Assembly (NCBI RefSeq): GCF_003711805.1
Contig: NZ_QXCP01000008.1
Location: 47,311 to 111,310 of the forward strand
Reading direction: 5' to 3'
Length of the DNA stretch: 64,000 nt
Source of the DNA: Brachybacterium sp. EE-P12
GTDB taxonomy: Bacteria; Actinomycetota; Actinomycetes; Actinomycetales; Dermabacteraceae
This document shows positions 8,342-17,622 of the stretch, in pieces. Within the stretch, counting starts at the first letter, position 1, and each line of letters begins with the position of its first letter. The notes under the pieces were generated by a model that was not told the origin of the DNA, did no database searches, and saw nothing but the letters and a program-made list of their open reading frames with translations. Position numbers and translations under genes: made by a program.

Positions 8342-9808
8342 TCAGCTCTCGCGGGCGAGCACCTGCTGCCGGGCGACCTCGGCGAGGGAGCCGGTGAGCG
8401 AGGGATAGATCGTGAAGGTCCCCGCGACCTGCTCGGCGGTGAGCCGGTGGGCGACGGCGAGGGTGTACGGCAGGATCAGCTCGCTCGCCCGCGGGGCGAC
8501 CACGACGGCGCCGAGCACCGTGTGGGAGTCGGGACGCACGATCAGCTTCACGAAGCCCTCGTCCAGGCCCTGCATCTTCGCCCGCGGATTCGTCTCCAGG
8601 CCCAGCACGAGCACCTCGGCGCGCACCTGGCCGGAGGCGACCTCGGCCTCGCTCACGCCCACCACCGCGATCTCGGGGCTGGTGAAGATCGCGGAGGAGA
8701 CCTGCGCAGCGATGAGCGGCGAGACCGCATCTCCCAGCGCGTGGTGCATCGCGATCCTGCCCTGCATCGCCGCGACCGAGGCGAGCGGGTACACCCCGGT
8801 GCAGTCCCCGGCCGCGTAGATGCCCCGCACCGAGGTGCGCGAGACGCGGTCGGTCTCGATGTGCCCGCTCTCCCGGACCCGCACCCCGGCACTCTCCAGT
8901 CCCAGGCCCGTCGTCCTCGGGATCCCACCGAGGGCCATGAGGGCGTGGCTGCCGGTGATCTCCTCGCCGGAGGTGAGGGTGACGACCACCCCGTCGGCCG
9001 TGCGGCGGGCGGAGGCGGCGCGGGAACGGGAGCGGACCGTGACGCCGCGCCGCGCGAAGGCGTCCTCGAGCACGTCGGCGGCGTCGGCGTCGGTGCCGGG
9101 CAGCACCTTCTCGCGCGAGGAGACGAGGGTGACCTCGCTGCCGAGGGCGCGGTAGGCGCTCGCGAACTCGGCGCCGGTCACGCCCGAGCCGACCACGATC
9201 AGGTGCTCGGGCAGCTCCTCGAGGTCGTACAGCTGGGTCCAGTTCATGATCCGCTCGCCGTCGCAGGGCGCGTCGGCGAGCTCCCGGGGGCGGGCGCCGA
9301 CGGCGAGCAGGATGACGTCGGCCTCGCACCGCCGCGTCACCTCCCCGTCGGGGCCGAGCACCTCGACCCGGTCCGCGCCGTCGAGGCGGCCCCGGCCGTC
9401 CACGAGCTCGACCCCGGCCTCGGCGAGGCTCGCGCGGATGTCCTCGGACTGCGCCTCGGCGAGCCGCCGCACGCGTGCGTTGACGGCGGCGAGGTCGACG
9501 TCGAGGGTCTCGGCGGTGGGGGCGGCGCCGTCGTCGGCGTCCCGGATCCCGAGCTCCCGGGAGCCGGCGACGAGGTCGAGCACCTCGGCGGTGGCGATGA
9601 GGGTCTTGCTGGGCACCACGTCGGTCAGGACGGCCGCGCCGCCCAGCCCGCGCTCCTCGACCAGGACGGTGCGGGCGCCGTGGCGGGCGGCGGTGAGGGC
9701 GGCCTCGTAACCGCCGGGTCCTCCGCCGATGATCACCACCTGCACGTCGTCGCCGCTGCGGGGGACGCGGCGCGGGTCGGGCGGCAGGGCGGTGCTGGGA
9801 TCTCTCAC
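8342..9808 (-). CDS. lpdA: NAD(P)H-quinone dehydrogenase, flavoprotein disulfide reductase family
   Basis: 488-residue FAD/NAD(P) oxidoreductase. The FAD fold begins VVIIGGGPGGYEAALTAA; a second GxGxxG region, VVGSGVTGAEFASAY, binds NAD(P)H near residue 185, and the second FAD motif IYAAGDCTGVYPLAS lies near residue 325. Where true lipoamide or mercuric reductases carry CxxxxC, this protein reads GGAAVLTDVVPSK, so both redox cysteines are absent. That matches the actinobacterial LpdA-type NAD(P)H:quinone oxidoreductases rather than dihydrolipoamide dehydrogenase. The start is a GTG at 9808; CACAAT six bases upstream may be a -10 of a leaderless message. It is divergent from the purine nucleoside phosphorylase gene. 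Confidence 0.9.
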   Translation of the reverse strand: MRDPSTALPPDPRRVPRSGDDVQVVIIGGGPGGYEAALTAARHGARTVLVEERGLGGAAVLTDVVPSKTLIATAEVLDLVAGSRELGIRDADDGAAPTAETLDVDLAAVNARVRRLAEAQSEDIRASLAEAGVELVDGRGRLDGADRVEVLGPDGEVTRRCEADVILLAVGARPRELADAPCDGERIMNWTQLYDLEELPEHLIVVGSGVTGAEFASAYRALGSEVTLVSSREKVLPGTDADAADVLEDAFARRGVTVRSRSRAASARRTADGVVVTLTSGEEITGSHALMALGGIPRTTGLGLESAGVRVRESGHIETDRVSRTSVRGIYAAGDCTGVYPLASVAAMQGRIAMHHALGDAVSPLIAAQVSSAIFTSPEIAVVGVSEAEVASGQVRAEVLVLGLETNPRAKMQGLDEGFVKLIVRPDSHTVLGAVVVAPRASELILPYTLAVAHRLTAEQVAGTFTIYPSLTGSLAEVARQQVLARES

Positions 9809-9892
9809 GCCGCCATTGTGGCAAGTCCTGTGACGTCAGGGGCGGTTTCCACGAGGCCGCACGTCGGGCCTGCGCGGGGCGGTTCGCTGCGC

Positions 9893-9898
9893 TACCTT
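9893..9898 (+). promoter_or_regulatory. -10 element (TACCTT) of a probable leaderless transcript
   Basis: TACCTT lies six bases before the ATG at 9905, the classic leaderless spacing; no ribosome site is present. A perfect 8-base palindrome (TGACGTCA, 9831-9838) sits about 55 bases further upstream in the gap shared with lpdA. Confidence 0.5.
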
Positions 9899-9904
9899 CG
9901 GTCC

Positions 9905-10795
9905 ATGACTGCATCGACCGCATCGACGACCGCTCCGTACCAGCTCGTCCGTGACGCCGCCGCCGCGATCGCCGAGGCGAGCGGAGTCGAGTCCCATGAC
10001 CTCGCCCTCGTGCTCGGCTCCGGCTGGGCGGGCGCCGCGGATCTGCTCGGCGAGACCGTGTGGCAGGCCGAGGCGACCTCGATCCCGGGGTTCCGCCCGC
10101 CCGCGGTCGCCGGGCACGTGGGGATGCTGCGCTCGGTGCGCGTCGAGGGCACCGGGGCGCGGGCGCTCGTGCTCGGTGCCCGCACCCACTTCTACGAGGG
10201 CGCGGGCGTGGACGCGGTGGTGCACGGGGTGCGCACCGCCGCGGCGACCGGGGCGCGCACGTTGGTGCTGACCAACGGCTGCGGCGGCATCGACCCGTCC
10301 TGGCGGCCCGGCACGCCGGTGCTGATCCGCGACCAGATCAACTTCACCGGCGCGACCCCGCTGGTGGGGGCGAACTTCGTCGACCTCACGGATCTGTACA
10401 CCCCGGCGCTGCGGAAGATCGCGAAGCAGGTCGACCCGTCCCTGGACGAGGGCGTGTACATGCAGTTCTCCGGCCCCACCTACGAGACTCCGGCGGAGGT
10501 GCAGATGGCGAAGGTGATCGGTGCGCACCTGGTGGGGATGTCCACCGCGCTCGAGGCGATCGCGGCACGCGAGGCCGGCCTGGACGTGCTGGGCATCTCG
10601 CTGGTCACGAACCTCGCCGCCGGCGTCTCCGGGGAGGCGCTCAGCCACGAGGAGGTGCTCGAGGCGGGCCGCGAGGCGGGGCCGCGCATCTCGCGCCTGC
10701 TCGCCGAGACGGTGCGCCGCATCACCGCGGCCGGGGACGGCGGCGCGGCGGATGCTGCGGCGAGCGCCGAGGCCACCGAGGGCGGCGAGGCATGA
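9905..10795 (+). CDS. punA: Purine-nucleoside phosphorylase
   Basis: 296-residue trimeric-type purine nucleoside phosphorylase: (deoxy)inosine or guanosine plus phosphate gives the base plus (deoxy)ribose-1-phosphate. Phosphate-site GSGWAG is at about residue 35, HFYEGAGVDAVVHGVR corresponds to the GRxHxYEG phosphate loop (here RTHFYEG), NGCGGI is near residue 118, GPTYETPAEVQM near residue 192, and GMSTALEAIAAREAG near residue 215, where many relatives have GMSTVPE. It starts six bases after a -10 element and overlaps the phosphomutase by ATGA. The pair links nucleoside phosphorolysis to sugar-phosphate conversion. Confidence 0.93.
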   Translation: MTASTASTTAPYQLVRDAAAAIAEASGVESHDLALVLGSGWAGAADLLGETVWQAEATSIPGFRPPAVAGHVGMLRSVRVEGTGARALVLGARTHFYEGAGVDAVVHGVRTAAATGARTLVLTNGCGGIDPSWRPGTPVLIRDQINFTGATPLVGANFVDLTDLYTPALRKIAKQVDPSLDEGVYMQFSGPTYETPAEVQMAKVIGAHLVGMSTALEAIAAREAGLDVLGISLVTNLAAGVSGEALSHEEVLEAGREAGPRISRLLAETVRRITAAGDGGAADAAASAEATEGGEA

Positions 10796-12537
10796 CCCCC
10801 GCGCCCGCCGACCCCGCTCCCGCGCCGCTGGAGGACGTGCTGCGCGCGCGGGCCGCGGCCTGGATCGCCGACGACCCCGACCCGGCCGCCCGCGCGGCCC
10901 TGACGAGCCTGCTCGAGCAGGCCGAGGCGGGCGCCGAGTCCGCGCTCGAGGAGCTGCGCGATGCCTTCGCCGGGGATCTCGAGTTCGGCACCGCCGGGCT
11001 GCGCGGCCGGATGGCGCCGGGACCGGCCCGGATGAACCTGGCCGTCGTCTCCCGAGCCGCCCGGGGCCTCGCCGACCACCTCACCGGCGATCTCGGCCTC
11101 GAGGAGCCGCTGGTGGTGATCGGCTTCGACGCCCGCCACCGCTCGGAGGACTTCGCCCGCACCTCCGCCGAGATCATGACCGCGGCCGGCTGCCGGGTGC
11201 GTCTGCTGAAGCGCCCCGGCCCCACGCCGCTGATCGCCTTCGCCGTCCGCCACCTCGAGGCGGACGCCGGGATCGTCGTCACTGCCTCCCACAACCCGCC
11301 GGCCGACAACGGCTACAAGGTCTACCTCGGCGGCCGCGCCGCGGACCCCGCGGGGCAGGGCGTGCAGATCGTGCCGCCCTCGGACGCGCAGATCGCCGCG
11401 CGCATCGCGGCCGTCGGCCCCGTGCGGGGGATCCCGCGGGCGAGCGAGGGCTGGGAGCTGCTGGGCGAGGAGCTGCGCGAGGACTATCTCGACGCGATCT
11501 GTGCCCTGCCGGATCTCTCCGGGCCGCGGGAGGTGCGGATCGTGCACACCGCGATGCACGGCGTGGGCACCGAGACCGCGCTCGCGGCCCTGCACCGCAC
11601 CGGCTTCGCGGAGGTCCACCCGGTCGCGAAGCAGGCCGATCCCGACCCGGACTTCCCCACCGTCGCGTTCCCGAACCCGGAGGAGCCGGGCGCGATCGAC
11701 CTCGCCCTCGAGCTCGCCCGCACCGTCGAGGCCGACGTGGTGATCGCCAACGACCCCGACGCCGACCGCTGCGCCGCCGCGGTCGCCGACCCGCATCTGG
11801 GCGAGTGGCGGATGCTCACCGGCGATGAGCTCGGCGTGCTGATCGGCGACCACCTGCTCCGCCGCCACGGGTACTCCGGGACGTTCGCGAACTCGGTGGT
11901 CTCCAGCCGCTGGCTGGGCCGGATCGCGAGCGCGGCCGGGCTCGAGGCGGCGACCACGCTGACGGGCTTCAAGTGGATCGCCCGCGCGCCGGGGATCGCC
12001 TTCGGCTACGAGGAGGCGATCGGCTACTGCGTGCTGCCCGAGGTGGTGCGCGACAAGGACGGCCTCTCCGCGGCGCTCATGGTCGCCGAGATGGCGGCGC
12101 TGGCCCGCGCGGAGGGGACCACCCTCGTCGGCCGGCTCGACGAGCTCGCGCGCGAGCACGGCCTGTTCTCGACCGCGCAGCTCTCGCTGCGGGTCACCGA
12201 GCTCTCGGAGCGGGACGTGATGATGGCGCGCCTGCGCTCGGCCCCGCCCGCGGTCCTCGCAGGCAGCGAGGTCACCACGGTGCAGGATCTCGCCGAGGGC
12301 TCGGTGGGGACCACCGGGCTCCCGCCGACGGACGGGGTGCTGCTGGCCACGGCCGACGACGCGCGCGTGATCGTGCGTCCCTCCGGCACGGAGCCCAAGC
12401 TCAAGTGCTATCTCGAGGTGCGCGAGGAGGTCCCCGCAGGGGCCGACGAGGCTGCGCTCGGCGCGGTGCGCCGCACGGCCGGCGAGCGCCTGGAGCGGAT
12501 CACCGAGGACATGCGCAGCGCGCTCACGGGCGCCTGA
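10792..12537 (+). CDS. pmmB: Phosphomannomutase/phosphoglucomutase (phosphohexomutase superfamily)
   Basis: 581-residue alpha-D-phosphohexomutase. The N-terminal FGTAGLRGRMAPG, phosphoserine loop TASHNPPADNGYK (active Ser), metal-binding NDPDADRCA and sugar-binding GYEEAIGYCV are intact, and the C-terminal phosphate-binding VRPSGTEPKLKCY is present. The ATG overlaps the punA stop (ATGA), so the two are translated together. In this position the enzyme could act as a phosphopentomutase/phosphoglucomutase on ribose-1-phosphate released by PunA; some bacterial enzymes of this long subfamily do this, while database names usually say phosphomannomutase. Substrate choice cannot be decided from sequence. 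Confidence 0.92.
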   Translation: MTPAPADPAPAPLEDVLRARAAAWIADDPDPAARAALTSLLEQAEAGAESALEELRDAFAGDLEFGTAGLRGRMAPGPARMNLAVVSRAARGLADHLTGDLGLEEPLVVIGFDARHRSEDFARTSAEIMTAAGCRVRLLKRPGPTPLIAFAVRHLEADAGIVVTASHNPPADNGYKVYLGGRAADPAGQGVQIVPPSDAQIAARIAAVGPVRGIPRASEGWELLGEELREDYLDAICALPDLSGPREVRIVHTAMHGVGTETALAALHRTGFAEVHPVAKQADPDPDFPTVAFPNPEEPGAIDLALELARTVEADVVIANDPDADRCAAAVADPHLGEWRMLTGDELGVLIGDHLLRRHGYSGTFANSVVSSRWLGRIASAAGLEAATTLTGFKWIARAPGIAFGYEEAIGYCVLPEVVRDKDGLSAALMVAEMAALARAEGTTLVGRLDELAREHGLFSTAQLSLRVTELSERDVMMARLRSAPPAVLAGSEVTTVQDLAEGSVGTTGLPPTDGVLLATADDARVIVRPSGTEPKLKCYLEVREEVPAGADEAALGAVRRTAGERLERITEDMRSALTGA

Positions 12538-12548
12538 CCCGCCCGCGG

Positions 12549-12565
12549 GGCGAGCGGTCCTCGCC
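12549..12565. terminator. Weak hairpin in the convergent gap between pmmB and deoC
   Basis: GGCGAG-CGGTC-CTCGCC forms a 6-bp stem in the 45-base gap. It has no T run. It is a possible bidirectional terminator and is listed because nothing else occupies the gap. Confidence 0.3.
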
Positions 12566-12582
12566 GCCCGGGAGGAGCCCGC

Positions 12583-13248
12583 TCAGTACCCGCTGCCGGC
12601 GCCGCCCTCGAGGATGGCCTTCGAGGAGGACAGACCGAGCCGGCTGGCCCCGGCGGCGACCATCGCCTCGGCCGCCTCGCGGGTGCGGATCCCGCCGGAG
12701 GCCTTCACGCCGAGGCGGTCGCCGACGGTCTCGCGCATCAGGCGCACCGCGTGCTCGCTCGCGCCGCCCGCAGGGTGGAAGCCGGTGGAGGTCTTCACGT
12801 AGTCGGCTCCGGCGCGCTCGGCGGCCTCGCACACGGCGACGATCTGCTCATCGCTCAGCGCGGCGGACTCGATGATGACCTTGAGCAGCACCGGGGCCTT
12901 CGCGACGTCGCGGACCGCACGGATCTCGTGCTCGACCGCGTCGTACTGACCGGCGCGGGCCAGGCCCACGTTGATCACCATGTCGATCTCGTCCGCGCCC
13001 TTGGCCACGGATTCACGCGCCTCGAAGGCCTTCACCTCGGCGCTGTGCTGCCCGGAGGGGAAGCCGCAGACGGTCGCGACCTTCACGCTGGTCTCCACGG
13101 GGAGCATCGAGGGCGAGACGCAGATCGAGCAGGTGCCGAGCGCCTCGGCCTCGCGGGCGAGGGCGTCGACGTCGGCGCGGGTGGCCTCGGGCTTGAGCAG
13201 GGTGTGGTCGATGAGCTGGGCGAGCTGGGCGTTCTCGAGTGCGGTCAT
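12583..13248 (-). CDS. deoC: Deoxyribose-phosphate aldolase
   Basis: 221-residue class I aldolase that splits 2-deoxyribose-5-phosphate into acetaldehyde and glyceraldehyde-3-phosphate. It has [15 protein letters not shown] at the N-terminus, CGFPSGQH near residue 62, the proton-relay Lys in [12 protein letters not shown] near residue 122, the Schiff-base Lys in DYVKTSTGF near residue 150, and the phosphate loop VKASGGIRT near residue 180. All catalytic residues are intact. The open frame extends upstream, but the ATG at 13248 matches the family N-terminus. It completes the pathway from deoxynucleosides (PunA/DeoA, phosphomutase, DeoC) to central metabolism. Confidence 0.95.
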   Translation of the reverse strand: MTALENAQLAQLIDHTLLKPEATRADVDALAREAEALGTCSICVSPSMLPVETSVKVATVCGFPSGQHSAEVKAFEARESVAKGADEIDMVINVGLARAGQYDAVEHEIRAVRDVAKAPVLLKVIIESAALSDEQIVAVCEAAERAGADYVKTSTGFHPAGGASEHAVRLMRETVGDRLGVKASGGIRTREAAEAMVAAGASRLGLSSSKAILEGGAGSGY

Positions 13249-13341
13249 GAACCGAATCCTGCCATGTCCACGGCCGGACGGACACTGCCGGCGACGGACT
13301 GCGGACGTCCTCGGGACGACGGCCGGCCCGCGCCGTGCCCG

Positions 13342-13347
13342 TAGAAT
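13342..13347 (+). promoter_or_regulatory. -10 element (TAGAAT) of a probable leaderless transcript
   Basis: TAGAAT is eight bases before the ATG at 13356 with no ribosome site between, in the 107-base gap divergent to deoC. Confidence 0.5.
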
Positions 13348-13355
13348 CGTCGTCC

Positions 13356-14417
13356 ATGACCGGCCCCTCTGCGCTCCCCCGTCCCCCGCGCCGCATCGTG
13401 ATCGTCGCCGGTCCCTCGGGGAGCGGCAAGGGCGTGATGTCACGTCGGGCCGGACTGCCCACCGTGCCGCTGGACGAGTTCTACCGGGACCACGACGACC
13501 CCTCGCTGCCCCGCCGCTTCGGCATCGTGGACTGGGACGACCCGGCCTCGTGGAACGCGGGCGCCGCGCTCGAGGCGCTCACCGCCCTCGCCCACGACGG
13601 CGTCGCCGAGGTCCCCGTCTACTCCATCCCCCTCTCGCGCCGCACCGGCACCGCCGTGATGCACGCCGAGGACGCGGAGCTGATCATCGCCGAGGGGATC
13701 TTCGCGGCGCAGCTCATCGCGCCGCTGCGGGAGCTGGGGCTGCTGGCCGACGCGATCGTGCTGCAGCGCCCGGTCCCGCTCGTGTTCGCGCTGCGCCTCA
13801 TGCGGGACCTGCGCGAGGGCCGCAAGCCTCCGCTGACTCTCCTGCGCCGCGGCTGGGCGCTGGCCCGCGAGCAGGGCGGGGATCTCGCCGCCTGGCGCGC
13901 GGCGGGGATGCGCCCGGTGGGGCTGAGGGAGGGCACGCGGCTGCTGCGGCGCCTCGCCGCGCTCACCGCGGCCGAGCGCCGCCAGCGCTCCGGCGCGGGC
14001 GGGGAGCGACTGCTGCGGATCACCGCGGTCGCCTTCCTCCGCGACAGTCCGCGCGGCGAGGAGCTGCTCGCGGTGCGCAAGCGCGGCACCGGCTCCTACA
14101 TGCAGGTGGGCGGGAAGCTCGAGCCGGGCGAGTCCGCGATCGAGGCGGCGCTGCGGGAGGTCGAGGAGGAGCTCGGGGTGCGCCTGCGCGCCGAGGATCT
14201 CGAGCCGCTGGGCGACTTCGAGGCGGTCGCGGCGAACGAGCCGTCCACGCGGGTGCGCTCGACGGTGTTCCGCTGCCGCACGGCGCTTCCGGAGCCGCTC
14301 TCGGTGCGGGCGGAGCTCGCAGATCACCGATGGCTCCTCGTCTCCGAGCCCGGCCCCGGCCCGCGCCTCGCCCCGCTCATGACCGAGCACATCCTCCCCG
14401 CCCTGCGCGGCGCCTGA
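13356..14417 (+). CDS. Uridine kinase-like P-loop domain fused to a Nudix hydrolase domain
   Basis: 353-residue two-domain protein. Residues 1-205 resemble actinobacterial uridine kinase-like ATP-binding proteins: a Walker A region GPSGSGKG, then [16 protein letters not shown] and DWDDPASWN, which fit the nucleoside site. Residues 215-353 form a Nudix domain whose box [20 protein letters not shown] is complete (Gly, then REVEEELG). The Walker A residue after Lys is Gly (GGC) where relatives have Ser/Thr, the residue that normally binds Mg; one base separates GGC from AGC. The start was set just after a TAGAAT element; an ATG seven codons upstream overlaps that element. It is surrounded by nucleoside salvage genes. 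Possible role: nucleoside phosphorylation coupled to removal of damaged nucleotides (inference). Confidence 0.85.
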   Translation: MTGPSALPRPPRRIVIVAGPSGSGKGVMSRRAGLPTVPLDEFYRDHDDPSLPRRFGIVDWDDPASWNAGAALEALTALAHDGVAEVPVYSIPLSRRTGTAVMHAEDAELIIAEGIFAAQLIAPLRELGLLADAIVLQRPVPLVFALRLMRDLREGRKPPLTLLRRGWALAREQGGDLAAWRAAGMRPVGLREGTRLLRRLAALTAAERRQRSGAGGERLLRITAVAFLRDSPRGEELLAVRKRGTGSYMQVGGKLEPGESAIEAALREVEEELGVRLRAEDLEPLGDFEAVAANEPSTRVRSTVFRCRTALPEPLSVRAELADHRWLLVSEPGPGPRLAPLMTEHILPALRGA

Positions 14418-14429
14418 CCCGGGCGGGCG

Positions 14430-14445
14430 CGGCCCTGCCGGGCCG
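14430..14445. terminator. Hairpin in the convergent gap between the kinase-Nudix gene and deoA
   Basis: CGGCCC-TGCC-GGGCCG (6-bp stem) sits in a 38-base gap whose ends, TGACCC and GGGTCA, also pair and include both stop codons. It is a possible bidirectional terminator without a T run. Confidence 0.4.
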
Positions 14446-14455
14446 TCGGCCGGGG

Positions 14456-15769
<1,314 letters not shown>

Positions 15770-15798
15770 GACGGGTCTCCTGGGGTGGTCGGGGGCGG

Positions 15799-16239
15799 TC
15801 AGCGGGCGAGGTCGGCGGGGCCGAAGGCCTGCGGGAGGACCTCGGCCATGGTGCGCGGCCCCTCGGGCGTGAGCAGCACGAGCCCCGCTCCGGCGTGCTC
15901 GGAGAGCAGCTGGCGGCAGCGGCCGCAGGGCATGACCACCTCGCGCTCGTCACGGGCGAGGTGCTCGTCCCCGCCCACGCACACGAAGCGGTCAAGCCTC
16001 CCTCCGCCGCCGGCGACCAGCTCGCTGATCAGCCCGCACTCGGCGCAGAGGGTCACGCCGTAGCCGGCGTTCTCGACGTTGCAGCCGCGCACGAGCCGGC
16101 CGTCCTCGGTGAGCGCGGCCGCGCCGACCCGGAACCGGGAGTAGGGGGCGTAGGCGCGCTCGGCGATCTCCCGAGCCTCCGCGAGCAGCGGGGCGAAGTC
16201 GGGCTCAGCGGCGGCGGGGGGCGTGGCGTGCTCGGTCAT
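15799..16239 (-). CDS. cdd: Cytidine deaminase
   Basis: 146-residue zinc cytidine deaminase (cytidine or deoxycytidine to uridine). The zinc site is CAE within GVTLCAECG near residue 66, with PCGRCRQLL near residue 103 supplying the other two cysteines; GCNVENAGYG binds the ribose. YAPYSRFRVGAAAL near the N-terminus is typical of the tetrameric form. It lies between the permease genes and deoA, fitting import followed by conversion of cytidine to uridine for DeoA. Confidence 0.95.
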   Translation of the reverse strand: MTEHATPPAAAEPDFAPLLAEAREIAERAYAPYSRFRVGAAALTEDGRLVRGCNVENAGYGVTLCAECGLISELVAGGGGRLDRFVCVGGDEHLARDEREVVMPCGRCRQLLSEHAGAGLVLLTPEGPRTMAEVLPQAFGPADLAR

Positions 16240-16284
16240 GACCTCGATGCTCTCACTGACGGGACCGGATCGCCCGGCGCGCGG

Positions 16285-17622
16285 TCACTGCTTGATGTAG
16301 GGCTGGCCGTCGGCGGCGGGGACGCGCACCCGGCCCACCACGCCCGCCACCGCGAACAGCGCCACGATGTAGGGGAGCATGAGCAGGAAGTCGCCGGGGA
16401 TGGAGACCCCGCCCTCCGAGGCGGTCATCGTGCCCAGGCGCAGCTGGAGCGAGTCCGCGAAGGCGAAGGTCAGCGCCGCCAGCAGCGCGCCGACGGGGTG
16501 GTAGCGGCCCAGGATCATCGCGGCCAGCGCGATGTACCCCTTGCCGGCGCTCATCTCCTCGCCGAACGCGACGCCGGTGCCGATGGTGAGCGTCGCCCCG
16601 CCCAGGCCCGCGACCGCGGAGCCGAGCAGCACGTTCTTCCAGCGGGTGAGGTTCACGGCGATGCCGACGGTGTCCGCGGCCTTCGGGTGCTCGCCCACGG
16701 CGCGCACGCGCAGCCCCCAGCGGGTGCGGAACAGCGCGACCGTGAGCCCGGCGACGATGATCCACATGAGGTAGACGAGGATGTTCTGGTCGAAGAGCAC
16801 CCGGCCGATGACGGGCAGGTCCGCGAGCACGGGGAGGCGCAGGGTGGGCAGGCGCATGGCCGCGTTGAACTGGGAGGGGTTCTCCCGCATGACGGTGCCG
16901 AAGAAGAACGAGGTCACGCCGATCGCGAGCACGTTCAGCACGACGCCGACGATGATCTGCTGGACGTGGTACCCGACCGCGAACAGGGCCAGCAGAGCGC
17001 CCATGATCAGCGCCATCAGCGGTGCGGCGAGCAGTCCGATCCAGACGCTGCCGGTGAGGGAGCCGATGAGCGCGGCGCCGAAGGCCCCGAAGAGCAGCTG
17101 CCCCTCGATGGCGATGTTGATGACGCCGGCACGCTCGGAGAGCACCCCGGACAGCGCCCCGAAGGCGAGCGGCACGGCGAGCACGATCGTGCCCTGCAGC
17201 AGGGTGGTGACGTCGAGGGTGCGCTGGGAGATCACCCAGGTCATGAAGGCGAGGATCCAGGCGAGCGCGAAGACGACCACGAGCGTGACCCGCAGCCGGG
17301 CCCGGGGCCGGGCGACGCGGGCCTGCAGCACCCACAGCGCTGCGGAGAGCGCGAGGGCGAGCAGGGAGAACGCGACCGCTCCGCCCTTGGAGGGCAGCGT
17401 GACCGACTCGGGGATGATGCCGAGGGGGTTCAGGTCGCTCTCTCGCGCCAGCACGTAGACGGACTCGACGCCGGGGATGCCGCGCAGGCCGAAGAAGACC
17501 AGCGCCAGCAGTCCCAGCACGGTCGTGGTCGCGGGCAGGTGCCACCAGCTGGCGGGGCGGGTGTCGTCGAGGGCCCGCTCGACGGCGGAGTCGTCGGCGA
17601 CCACGACGGGTGCGGTGCTCAT
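16285..17622 (-). CDS. Nucleoside/simple-sugar ABC transporter permease (second permease)
   Basis: 445-residue integral membrane protein of the BPD_transp_2 family. Multiple hydrophobic segments run from residue 30 to the C-terminus, and the family sequences RAGVINIAIEGQLLFGA and RTRWGLRVRAVGEHPKAA are visible, the latter forming the coupling loop to the ATPase. The ATG at 17622 overlaps the stop of the first permease (ATGA), which decides the start even though the frame stays open upstream. Together with the BMP lipoprotein, the ATPase and the other permease it forms an importer; the neighbouring cdd and deoA make nucleosides the likely cargo. Confidence 0.92.
   Translation of the reverse strand: MSTAPVVVADDSAVERALDDTRPASWWHLPATTTVLGLLALVFFGLRGIPGVESVYVLARESDLNPLGIIPESVTLPSKGGAVAFSLLALALSAALWVLQARVARPRARLRVTLVVVFALAWILAFMTWVISQRTLDVTTLLQGTIVLAVPLAFGALSGVLSERAGVINIAIEGQLLFGAFGAALIGSLTGSVWIGLLAAPLMALIMGALLALFAVGYHVQQIIVGVVLNVLAIGVTSFFFGTVMRENPSQFNAAMRLPTLRLPVLADLPVIGRVLFDQNILVYLMWIIVAGLTVALFRTRWGLRVRAVGEHPKAADTVGIAVNLTRWKNVLLGSAVAGLGGATLTIGTGVAFGEEMSAGKGYIALAAMILGRYHPVGALLAALTFAFADSLQLRLGTMTASEGGVSIPGDFLLMLPYIVALFAVAGVVGRVRVPAADGQPYIKQ

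Noticed and set aside
13258..13443. A longer N-terminus for deoC
   Set aside because: The extra 65 codons overlap the divergent promoter and the kinase-Nudix gene and do not resemble aldolases.
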